The notes under the pieces: generated by a model
Databases searched by the model: none
What the model saw: the letters and a program-made list of their open reading frames with translations, nothing else
Told to the model about the DNA's origin: nothing
Part shown: positions 1-5,348 of the stretch, one piece after another
How positions within the stretch are numbered: the stretch's first letter is position 1
Layout: each line of letters opens with the position of its first letter
Program-made: the position numbers and the translations under genes
Assembly: GCA_035296085.1 (NCBI GenBank)
Contig: DATHBP010000020.1
Coordinates: forward strand, 1 to 7,937
From: DATHBP01 sp035296085
GTDB lineage: Bacteria; Actinomycetota; Actinomycetes; Propionibacteriales; Nocardioidaceae
DNA: 7,937 nt
Direction: 5' to 3'

Positions 1-103
1 CGACGAAGTCACCCGCAGCCTCGAAAAGGTCGCGCAAACCCCGGCGGACGATCTCATGGTCATCGAGCAGGAAGATCCGGATTTGACGATCGCTGTCAGC
101 CAT
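1..103 (-). CDS. DosR/DevR-like LuxR-family response regulator, N-terminal fragment (partial)
   Basis: Only the first 34 codons are in the window; the gene continues off the left edge. The visible protein starts MADSDRQIRIFLLDDHEIVR and continues with RGLRDLFEAAGDFV. The hydrophobic first strand followed by Asp14-Asp15 is the acidic pocket of a receiver domain, and the D-D-H-E-I-V-R-R-G-L stretch is characteristic of NarL/LuxR-type regulators and especially close to mycobacterial DosR/DevR. A receiver phosphorylated by a histidine kinase, followed by a C-terminal LuxR helix-turn-helix, is expected from the family but not seen here. The ATG at 103-101 has no good Shine-Dalgarno. A weak TACAAC element lies 7 nt upstream of it, so the transcript may be leaderless. 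The gene is divergent from the flavodoxin, with candidate binding sites between them. The identification as a DosR orthologue is inference; response regulator is near certain. Confidence 0.85.
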   Translation of the reverse strand, partial: MADSDRQIRIFLLDDHEIVRRGLRDLFEAAGDFV

Positions 104-223
104 AACCACCGTTGTACCCCTGCCGCTCGCGCATTCGCATCCGGATCGCCCGCGACGCCATCCGTGACGGACGCAGACAAGGCTCCAACGGTCGCTCGTA
201 CGGCGCCCGCGACCAGGCCATTC

Positions 224-237
224 GGGTCCCCGGACTC
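224..237. promoter_or_regulatory. candidate DosR/DevR-type box 1
   Basis: The 14-mer GGGTCCCCGGACTC fits the dyad pattern GGGNCNNNNGNCCC with one mismatch and is preceded by TTC, as in the mycobacterial DosR box (TTSGGGACTWWAGTCCCSAA). It lies about 120 bases upstream of the response-regulator start. The pattern is from recalled consensus; binding is inferred. In GC-rich DNA a single hit is weak evidence. Three hits within 110 bases, next to a DosR-like gene, are more persuasive. Confidence 0.35.
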
Positions 238-267
238 CTCCGCTCGGCCGACGAGAACACGAGGGGA

Positions 268-281
268 GGGACCTTCGACTC
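268..281. promoter_or_regulatory. candidate DosR/DevR-type box 2
   Basis: The 14-mer GGGACCTTCGACTC matches GGGNCNNNNGNCCC with one mismatch. Its left half GGGAC plus the TT centre match the mycobacterial box, but the right half is degenerate. It sits midway between the divergent response-regulator and flavodoxin genes. Confidence 0.3.
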
Positions 282-313
282 TGCCACCGCGGCGAGGGTA
301 GCCAACCGGCCAG

Positions 314-333
314 CAACGGACCAAAGTCCCGAG
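314..333. promoter_or_regulatory. candidate DosR/DevR-type box 3 (best match)
   Basis: The core CGGACCAAAGTCCC (317-330) is an imperfect dyad with AGTCCC as an intact right half-site. Across the 20-base mycobacterial DosR consensus I count 14 matches, including GGAC, the AA centre and AGTCCCGA. It lies about 140 bases upstream of the flavodoxin ATG. This would be the most likely site for activation of the flavodoxin gene. No convincing -10 element was recognised downstream, so the transcription start is unknown. Confidence 0.4.
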
Positions 334-471
334 ACCGGGAGTCCATCGCACCTTTTCGCAGCGGCCGCGACCGACGAGAGTGAAGGGAGGAAGAGGTGAC
401 TGGAGCTTGTACATCACGCTGCCGGGAACCCAACCAACCAGTCCTTCGTATGGACGGAAGGGATCGAAGCC

Positions 472-981
472 ATGAAGGCCCTCATCGTCTACGAGTCGAT
501 GTTCGGCAACACCGAAGACGTCGCTCAAGCTATCGCCAAGGGAATGGGGGACACCGTCGAGGTGGAAGTGGCTGAGGTGAGCCGCGCGCCGGCAAGTCCG
601 CAGGTACCGATGATTGTCGCCGGCGGTCCCACTCACGCGTTCTCCATGAGCCGTCCCACCACACGAGCAGACGCCATCAAACAGGGCGCCCCACCGGGCA
701 GGGAAGCGGTCGGCTTACGTGAATGGCTCCAGGCGCTGCCATCTGGTCACCACGACGACAGGTTGGTGACCTTCGACACCAGGGTGGCAAAGGCACGCCG
801 CCTGCCAGGATCAGCTGCCAAAAGCGCCGCGAAAATCGCCCGACGCCACGGCTATGCGACCGAAACCACGGAGAGCTTCTATGTCCACGACGTATCCGGC
901 CCCCTCCTGACGGGCGAAGTGGAGCGAGCCGAGGCCTGGGGTCGACATCTCGGGGCCTCGCTCGCCCGAGTCGATCGCTAG
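472..981 (+). CDS. flavodoxin-family FMN-binding protein
   Basis: A 169-residue flavodoxin-fold protein, probably a small cytosolic FMN-dependent electron carrier or oxidoreductase; its partner is unknown. The N-terminus MKALIVYESMFGNTEDVAQA has a first beta strand followed by the FMN-phosphate loop S9-M-F-G-N-T14. A second conserved stretch GGPTHAFSMSRP (51-62) and an F-D-T-R motif (101-104) fit an actinobacterial flavodoxin subfamily, and the ESFYV...GPLLTGE region closes the fold. Length matches a short-chain flavodoxin. There is no signal peptide or membrane segment. The ATG is preceded by GGAAGGGA with about 8 nt spacing. It is divergent from a DosR-like regulator with candidate boxes between them, suggesting expression under low oxygen or NO stress (inference). 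The physiological substrate cannot be told from sequence. Confidence 0.9.
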   Translation: MKALIVYESMFGNTEDVAQAIAKGMGDTVEVEVAEVSRAPASPQVPMIVAGGPTHAFSMSRPTTRADAIKQGAPPGREAVGLREWLQALPSGHHDDRLVTFDTRVAKARRLPGSAAKSAAKIARRHGYATETTESFYVHDVSGPLLTGEVERAEAWGRHLGASLARVDR

Positions 982-1013
982 ACGGCACAAGCACCACCGA
1001 GGAGAAGGAGCAG

Positions 1014-1046
1014 ATGGCGAGGCCAAGCGGCATCGTCTTCTGCTGA
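1014..1046 (+). CDS. possible ten-codon mini-ORF with strong Shine-Dalgarno
   Basis: The start ATG is preceded by AGGAGAAGGAG ending 3 nt before it, one of the strongest purine-rich ribosome sites in the window. The frame encodes MARPSGIVFC and then stops with TGA. It begins 32 nt after the flavodoxin stop and could be co-transcribed with it. It may be a tiny peptide, a regulatory leader, or the 5' stub of a gene lost by nonsense mutation or deletion. I see no recognisable continuation in the following bases. Function is unknown and reality uncertain. Confidence 0.2.
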   Translation: MARPSGIVFC

Positions 1047-1121
1047 GGGCCTGATGCTCACCCGGCTGAACGCGGCTATTTGAACACAGCGTGTGCAGCC
1101 CATGACGAATCAAGCCCTAGC

Positions 1122-1142
1122 GGAGCCCATTGAATGGGGTCC
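1122..1142. repeat. 21-base near-perfect palindrome (operator candidate)
   Basis: Two arms, GGAGCCCATT and AATGGGGTCC, flank a single central G. CCCATT pairs with AATGGG and the outer GGA pairs with TCC; only one G/G position breaks the dyad. No run of T follows, so an intrinsic terminator is less likely than a transcription-factor operator. It ends 68 bases before the ATG of the secreted-protein gene, a position suited to control of that gene. Confidence 0.4.
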
Positions 1143-1210
1143 ACACTCACACCACCCGGCGCGTCCGGTGCAGAGCCGAGGGTGCCACGTTCTACAGAGG
1201 AGAGGTAGTC

Positions 1211-1609
1211 ATGCGAAGGTTCGTGCTTGCCGTCACGTGCTCCGTGATGCTCGCGTTGGTGTCCAGCGGTGCAGTAAGCCCCGCTTCGGCTCAACAGGGC
1301 GTACTGAGTGGCACCTGGACGTCGGTTGACATCGACGGCAGCAGTCAACAACTGCGCATCAGCGGTTCGGGGCAGGGCAGGTACGGCACGGTGCTGTTCG
1401 ATGACTCCGCCAGCCAGGCCTGTGGGGGCGCACCGGCGCGGTTCGTAGGCTCCGGCTCCGCTGACGGCACCACCTTGCAGATGACCGGGACGGTCGTGTG
1501 CTTGCCCGGAGGGAACGTACTCGGTAGTCGAATCACCTTGAGCTTCGTGTACTCCCCGACGACCGACACCCTGACCGATGAGTCGGGAGTTGTCTGGTAT
1601 CGCTCATAG
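1211..1609 (+). CDS. small secreted protein of unknown function
   Basis: A 132-residue protein with a clear Sec signal peptide: MRRF, a hydrophobic core VLAVTCSVMLALVSSGAV, then PASA before QQG, with predicted cleavage after Ala27. The mature part of about 105 residues is rich in Gly, Ser and Thr, with alternating hydrophobic residues suggesting a beta-sandwich or lipocalin-like fold. It opens with G-T-W-T-S-V-D-I-D-G-S, has two cysteines (71 and 97) that could form a disulfide after export, and ends in D-S-G-V-V-W-Y-R-S. There is no lipobox, LPXTG or membrane anchor, so it is probably released. I do not recognise a named family with certainty. The ATG at 1211 is chosen over an upstream in-frame ATG at 1130 because AGAGGAGAGG lies 6 nt before it and the signal peptide starts there. 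It converges with the nitrilase, leaving 10 bases between stop codons. Confidence 0.85.
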   Translation: MRRFVLAVTCSVMLALVSSGAVSPASAQQGVLSGTWTSVDIDGSSQQLRISGSGQGRYGTVLFDDSASQACGGAPARFVGSGSADGTTLQMTGTVVCLPGGNVLGSRITLSFVYSPTTDTLTDESGVVWYRS

Positions 1610-1628
1610 GGCGCGCTTTTCAGGCGCC
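1610..1628. terminator. weak shared hairpin between convergent genes
   Basis: GGCGC (1610-1614) can pair with GCGCC (1624-1628) around a 9-base loop containing TTTT. It lies between the secreted-protein and nitrilase stop codons and overlaps the latter. The stem is short and there is no downstream U-tract, so this is only a weak candidate for a bidirectional terminator. Confidence 0.2.
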
Positions 1629-2561
1629 GATCCCGTAGCGGGTGGGCAGCGCTTCCTCATGAAAGACGACTGGGCTCTTCGCGCGTGAGTCGACGTGAAG
1701 GGTGAAGACGTCGGGTCGTGCATAGTGTCCGACAGGATCGAACATCCTCCTTTGCGCCTGTACGGCGGCGATGTCGCAGTCTGCGTAGACGATCTCCTCA
1801 CGCTCCAGGACCGGCCCTGCAATCACCTCACCACCCGGCGCGACGATGGTCGTGTGGCCGCGAGACATCCAGTCATCGTCGAGACCATAGAGCTTCCCGC
1901 GCAGTTCCTCGGGTACGTCTGAGCCGCGCAGCAGGGGGGCAACGCCGATCACGAACTGCCCGCCTTCCTTGGCGATGTGACGCAATGTGGCCACCCAGGT
2001 GTCGCTGTTGTCCCACGTCGGAGCCAGGTAGATGTCACAGTGCTGCGCGTAGATCGCGGCCCGGGCAAGCGGCATGTAGTTCTCCCAGCACAGCAACCCC
2101 CCGACCACGCCGAACGGCGTACCTATAACGCCGAGCTCCGAGCCGTCCCCCATCCCCCACACGGTCCGCTCCCCACCCGTGGGCATCAGCTTGCGATGCC
2201 GCTGCAGCAGACGTCCGTCCGGGCCCACATACAGAAGGGTGTTGTACAGCGTGCCGCCTTCGATCTCGGTCACACCGATCACGACGTAGGCCGACACCTC
2301 CGCCGCCGCGTCCTGGATGCGCTGCAGAGCAGGCCCGGGGACGCTCACCGCGTTTGCGTAGAGACGCCGCGCGAACTCGGTGTCGCTCCATGCCGGAGTC
2401 CGCCACACCCAGTCCGGATAGGCGGGGATGAACGACTCGGGGAAGACGATCAATTCCGCACTGTGACTAGCGGCTTCCTTGACCAGGGCACAGACCTTGT
2501 CCGTGGTCGCCTCTCGGTCGAGGAACACCGGTGTTGCTTGTACGGCCGCTACGGTAACCAT
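1620..2561 (-). CDS. nitrilase (carbon-nitrogen hydrolase superfamily)
   Basis: A 313-residue cytosolic nitrilase, expected to hydrolyse an organic nitrile to the carboxylic acid and ammonia (EC 3.5.5.1-type chemistry); the substrate is unknown. The full catalytic triad is visible: Glu42 in FPESFIPAYPDW, Lys124 in HRKLMPT, and Cys158 in LLCWENYMPLAR. The C-W-E-N-Y-M-P context plus E-R-T-V-W-G-x-G-D-G-S separates true nitrilases from amidases and carbamoylputrescine-type members. The region after Cys158 (IYLAPTWD, LRHIAKEGGQFVIG) is also family-typical. Length is slightly short but within the usual range. The ATG at 2561 is chosen because the protein begins MVTVAAVQATPVFLDR, the usual nitrilase opening, and AAGGA precedes it with about 7 nt spacing. 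The frame stays open upstream to 2699, but those 46 residues do not look like nitrilase. It has no operon partner in view. Confidence 0.95.
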   Translation of the reverse strand: MVTVAAVQATPVFLDREATTDKVCALVKEAASHSAELIVFPESFIPAYPDWVWRTPAWSDTEFARRLYANAVSVPGPALQRIQDAAAEVSAYVVIGVTEIEGGTLYNTLLYVGPDGRLLQRHRKLMPTGGERTVWGMGDGSELGVIGTPFGVVGGLLCWENYMPLARAAIYAQHCDIYLAPTWDNSDTWVATLRHIAKEGGQFVIGVAPLLRGSDVPEELRGKLYGLDDDWMSRGHTTIVAPGGEVIAGPVLEREEIVYADCDIAAVQAQRRMFDPVGHYARPDVFTLHVDSRAKSPVVFHEEALPTRYGIGA

Positions 2562-2762
2562 GCAGATCCTTAAGCGTCGGGGGTGCGTGCCTCGACGTCC
2601 CCGATAACGGGTCAAGGGCTTGTGTCGCGCTCCCGTCGAGAAGCCAAAACTGTACTTGTTCCGCTTTGACCTGCCCCCATCTGGGCGGCAACGAAGCACC
2701 AGTTGCGCTCCGCGGTCTCCAGCGCTGCAGATATCGGCTGAGGACTTGCTTGCGGGATAAGT
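2562..2762. promoter_or_regulatory. divergent intergenic region between nitrilase and GNAT genes
   Basis: This 201-base gap must carry promoters in both directions. On the minus strand only the nitrilase Shine-Dalgarno is clear. A TACAGT element (2654-2649) could be a -10 but lacks a good -35. On the plus strand a TANNNT element overlaps the annotated GNAT start. No strong dyad, riboswitch or small gene was recognised. Confidence 0.4.
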
Positions 2763-2767
2763 ATGTT
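2762..2767 (+). promoter_or_regulatory. candidate -10 element for a leaderless GNAT transcript
   Basis: TATGTT fits the actinobacterial TANNNT -10 and ends 7 nt before an in-frame GTG at 2775. No Shine-Dalgarno precedes either the ATG at 2763 or the GTG at 2775. If this is the promoter, transcription would start at or near 2775, and the ATG at 2763 would lie inside the -10 box and could not be the start. No convincing -35 was found. Confidence 0.35.
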
Positions 2768-3653
2768 CGGGTGCGTGGAGCTGTCGGTCTGTGTTACGGA
2801 TGAGGATTACGAGGCGTGGCGGGCGATCCGGATCGCGGTAGTACCGGGTGAGCGTTGCGACACTGTTGCCGAGTTGCGTGCGCAGGAGACGCCGGAGCGG
2901 TTGATGCTGTTGGCGCGCGTAGACGGGGTGGTGGCGGGCTCGGGTCTGGCCAGTCGCTCTGACACCGCTGGTGGTGGCTTCGCCGCACCGCGGGTGCTAC
3001 CTGATTACCGCCGACGTGGCGTCGGGTCGGCCCTGTTGCGTGCACTGGCCGACCACATCACCGCTCTCGGGTTCCCCGAGCTCCGCAGCATGGTCGACGA
3101 CTCCGGATCCTTGGCGTTTGCCGCCCACTTCGGTTTCATCGAGAGGGACCGGCAGGTCGAGCAGATTCGCGCCATCGGTGCTGAGCGACCCCCGGGCGCT
3201 CTCCCAAAGGGAGTCCAGGTCATCACCCTGGATCAGCAGCCTGCGCTGTGGGCAGCCTGCTATGACAGCTTCGGTAGGCAGGTCCTGGCTGACTTCGCCA
3301 CCTATGAGCCGGTCGAGGTCAGCGCTGAGCAGTGGAACTCCTCATGGGCCGGCGACCCGATGTTTCTTGCTTTGTTCGACGGCGAGGTCGTCGGATGTGC
3401 CGGCCTGCACCAAGACACCGACCGTCCCGAACGTGCAGAGAACGCGCTGACCGCCGTACGACGTGACTGGCGCGGCCGGGGCGTCGCCTCGCACCTCAAG
3501 CTCCGCACGCTGCAGTGGGCGACGGCCCATGGGTTGCGGGAGCTGTACACCTGGACCCAAGTCCGCAACACGGCGATGCTGCGCCTCAACGAACAACTCG
3601 GCTACGTGGTCGGCAAGACCAGCGTCAGCCTGGAGCGGCGGCTGCCGCTCTGA
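2763..3653 (+). CDS. tandem double-GNAT N-acetyltransferase
   Basis: A 296-residue cytosolic protein with two GCN5-related N-acetyltransferase domains, expected to move an acetyl group from acetyl-CoA to an amine. The first domain (about 7-135) has the acetyl-CoA pyrophosphate loop R83-R-R-G-V-G88 followed by SALLRAL. The second (about 150-293) has W236-R-G-R-G-V-A242 followed by SHLKLRTL, then the downstream N-T-A-M-L-R-L-N-E-Q-L-G-Y helix typical of GNATs. Tandem GNATs include mycothiol synthase and many uncharacterised acyltransferases. This one lacks features that would let me name it, and the substrate is unknown. The start is uncertain: ATG 2763 lacks a ribosome site, while GTG 2775 (VELSVCVTDEDYEAW) is 7 nt after a TATGTT box and may be the true, leaderless start. 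Its 3' end converges on the serine hydrolase, 9 bases apart. Confidence 0.9.
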   Translation: MFGCVELSVCVTDEDYEAWRAIRIAVVPGERCDTVAELRAQETPERLMLLARVDGVVAGSGLASRSDTAGGGFAAPRVLPDYRRRGVGSALLRALADHITALGFPELRSMVDDSGSLAFAAHFGFIERDRQVEQIRAIGAERPPGALPKGVQVITLDQQPALWAACYDSFGRQVLADFATYEPVEVSAEQWNSSWAGDPMFLALFDGEVVGCAGLHQDTDRPERAENALTAVRRDWRGRGVASHLKLRTLQWATAHGLRELYTWTQVRNTAMLRLNEQLGYVVGKTSVSLERRLPL

Positions 3654-3662
3654 CGTGGTCGG

Positions 3663-5183
3663 TCAGGCCGGGGGTAGGTGGCTCATGATCAGTGTGGCCT
3701 CTTGGTTTTCGGGGTCTAGGTCGAGGGCTCGTCGCAGATGGTTTCTCGCTAGGTCCACATTCCCATCGACCTGATGGGCCCAGCCGGTCATCGTCCAGGC
3801 AGCGGATGAGTCTGGACGCAACGCGGCCCACGCCCGCAGGAGGGGCCAGGCAAGACTCGTACGGTGCAGCTCGATCGCTCCCCACACGGCATCGAGGAAC
3901 CCCTCGTCGTCGACGTCGTACTCGGCCGGCTCAGCGGCGGCCAGTCGGTGGAAGGTCGCCATTGCGGCGTCCGGACCTGACGTGTTCAACGTCTGGGCGA
4001 CGGGGCCGACGACCGAAGGCCGCAAGGCGTGTAAGGCCGCCACCCCCTCACCAAACTGCTCGGGCGTAACACCGGAGCTCACCGAGAGTGCGGGATCGGC
4101 AAGGGCGATGTCGAGCGCTGCCGCGGCGATGGCCGAGGTGGGGACGGTGTTGGAGTTGGCCAGCACGGCGACCCCGGTCCGGCGCCCAGGCACCAGCACG
4201 AGCTTCGAACCGAAGCCGGGGTCGGCACCGCTGTGGCTCAGTGTTCGGTGCCCGCGGTAGCTGCCCACGGCCCAGCCGAGGGCCGCCTCTTCCTCCCACA
4301 GGGGGTGACCCATCTGTACCACCGGCCGCCACATCAGGTCGCGCAGCCCGGGGTCCAACCGTGCCGACTGCTCGTCGGGACCCCCAGCGGTCACCGCAAC
4401 GGGCTCGAGGTGGGCTTCCATCCACCGGCACATCTCGACCAGGTTGGAGTGCAGGGTCGAGCTGGGGGCGTGGCGCCTGGTGTAGGGATAGGCGCCCTCG
4501 GGCACCGTCAGCGGCATTCCCACGTGCGGTGACGCAGCCAGGCGTGCCGGCACCTCGCCGCGCAGGAAAGTGCTGTTGCGCATCCCGAGTGGGGCCAGCA
4601 CCTGCTGGCGGACGGCGTTCTCGAAGGTCATCCCGGTCACCCTGGCCAGCAGCAGCCCGAGAAGCTCGAATCCGGCATTGGAGTAGGCGAACGCCGAGCC
4701 TGGCTCCGCCTGCAGCCGCCAGCCCGACAGGCTGCGCGCGAACTCGCTGAGCGCCTCGTCGCCCAGCTGCGGGTCGTGCCAGCCGTAGTCCGCGACGTCC
4801 GGGAGACCGCTCGAATGGCTCAACAGTCCCCGGGCGGTGACCTCCCCAGCGCGACCGTCCGCCAGCGTGAACTCCGGCACCCACGCGACGATCGGAGCAT
4901 CCAGATCGAGCATCGGCTCGCCGGTGCCGCGAACGGTGGCCAGCGACACGATCGCGGTCGCTACGACCGGCTTGGATACCGACGCCAGATGGAACATCGT
5001 CTCGGCTGTGACCCGCGCGCCGGTGCCGACGTCACGGACCCCAAACTCACGCAAGACGACCTCGCCCTCCCGCACCACGGCAACGGCCAGGCCTGCCACC
5101 TCGTGCGTCCCGACGAAGGTCTCAACCAGCGGCCACAAACGTTCCTCCACGCTCGCCTGCAGGCGCACCGGATTCGCGTCCAC
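3663..5183 (-). CDS. class C beta-lactamase-like serine hydrolase with C-terminal TPR-like extension
   Basis: A 506-residue member of the serine beta-lactamase/penicillin-recognising (AmpC/EstB-like) superfamily, which includes esterases, D-aminopeptidases and peptidases as well as true beta-lactamases. The catalytic motifs are visible: S68-V-S-K71 in HLASVSKPVV, Y167-S-N169 in FAYSNAGFELLG, and H317-S-G319 in SHSGADPGFGS, replacing the KTG box. The hydrolase domain covers about 10-375. The remaining ~130 residues are helical. The last 50 (AAWTMTGWAHQVDG, then LARNHLRRALDLDPENQEA) resemble at least one tetratricopeptide repeat, unusual for the core family. No signal peptide or membrane segment is present, so it is probably cytosolic and not a classical secreted resistance enzyme. 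GTG 5183 is the first possible start after an in-frame TAG at 5195-5193. No Shine-Dalgarno precedes it, but TAGCGT lies 6 nt upstream, consistent with leaderless translation. Confidence 0.93.
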   Translation of the reverse strand: MDANPVRLQASVEERLWPLVETFVGTHEVAGLAVAVVREGEVVLREFGVRDVGTGARVTAETMFHLASVSKPVVATAIVSLATVRGTGEPMLDLDAPIVAWVPEFTLADGRAGEVTARGLLSHSSGLPDVADYGWHDPQLGDEALSEFARSLSGWRLQAEPGSAFAYSNAGFELLGLLLARVTGMTFENAVRQQVLAPLGMRNSTFLRGEVPARLAASPHVGMPLTVPEGAYPYTRRHAPSSTLHSNLVEMCRWMEAHLEPVAVTAGGPDEQSARLDPGLRDLMWRPVVQMGHPLWEEEAALGWAVGSYRGHRTLSHSGADPGFGSKLVLVPGRRTGVAVLANSNTVPTSAIAAAALDIALADPALSVSSGVTPEQFGEGVAALHALRPSVVGPVAQTLNTSGPDAAMATFHRLAAAEPAEYDVDDEGFLDAVWGAIELHRTSLAWPLLRAWAALRPDSSAAWTMTGWAHQVDGNVDLARNHLRRALDLDPENQEATLIMSHLPPA

Positions 5184-5189
5184 GTCGCG

Positions 5190-5195
5190 ACGCTA
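5190..5195 (-). promoter_or_regulatory. candidate -10 element for leaderless serine-hydrolase transcript
   Basis: On the minus strand TAGCGT fits TANNNT and is separated by exactly 6 nt (CGCGAC) from the GTG start at 5183. This is the usual -10 to +1 distance, so the mRNA could begin at the start codon. The in-frame stop TAG is part of this hexamer, so no longer N-terminus is possible. No good -35 was seen. Confidence 0.4.
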
Positions 5196-5268
5196 CGCCG
5201 ACCACGCGTCGCTGCATCGGAGGAGCGATCGCCACGCGGAAATGGCCATGTCGAGCCAGGCGCCAAGA

Positions 5269-5298
5269 CACGGCGGGACCGCCGGGGGATCCGCCGTG
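5269..5298 (-). terminator. strong GC hairpin downstream of the WxL operon
   Basis: CACGGCGG (5269-5276) and CCGCCGTG (5291-5298) form a perfect 8-bp stem with a 14-base loop. It lies 50 bases past the WxL stop and upstream of the serine-hydrolase promoter. It lacks a U-tract, as is common for actinobacterial terminators. It probably insulates the serine hydrolase from the surface-protein operon. Confidence 0.45.
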
Positions 5299-5328
5299 GC
5301 CCATGAGTGGCAGAACGGCCGCGAATCG

Positions 5329-5348
5329 GGTCGCTCCCCGAGGCGACC
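5329..5348 (-). terminator. hairpin overlapping the WxL stop codon
   Basis: GGTCGC (5329-5334) pairs perfectly with GCGACC (5343-5348) around an 8-base loop, starting at the last base of the WxL stop codon on the minus strand. It may act with the stronger hairpin 50 bases further on, either as a terminator or as 3'-end protection of the mRNA. No U-tract is present. Confidence 0.35.

Noticed and set aside
396..575. GTG-start frame after GGGAGGAAGAG, running into the flavodoxin gene
   Set aside because: The ribosome site is attractive, but the frame overlaps more than 100 bases of the well-supported flavodoxin out of frame and encodes an Arg/Gly-rich sequence typical of a shadow frame.
949..970. 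CTCGGG/CCCGAG hairpin at the flavodoxin 3' end
   Set aside because: It lies inside the coding sequence, has a 10-base loop and no U-tract. Such 6-bp stems are expected by chance in this base composition.
1130..1210. Upstream ATG start for the secreted protein
   Set aside because: It would bury the signal peptide behind 27 hydrophilic residues and has no ribosome site; the ATG at 1211 has both features.
2562..2699. 46-residue N-terminal extension of the nitrilase from an upstream ATG
   Set aside because: The extension is Arg-rich and unlike nitrilases. The ATG at 2561 has a good AAGGA site and gives the family-typical MVTVAAVQATPVFLD opening.
4048..4884. 278-codon minus-strand open frame within the serine hydrolase gene
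   Set aside because: An alternative frame of a GC-rich gene. The protein is low-complexity Arg/Gly/Ala-rich, while the overlapping frame has intact catalytic motifs.
3663..5183. Interpretation as an antibiotic-resistance beta-lactamase
   Set aside because: There is no signal peptide, an HSG motif stands in place of KTG, and a TPR-like tail is present. The superfamily is dominated by esterases and peptidases, so resistance is not supported.
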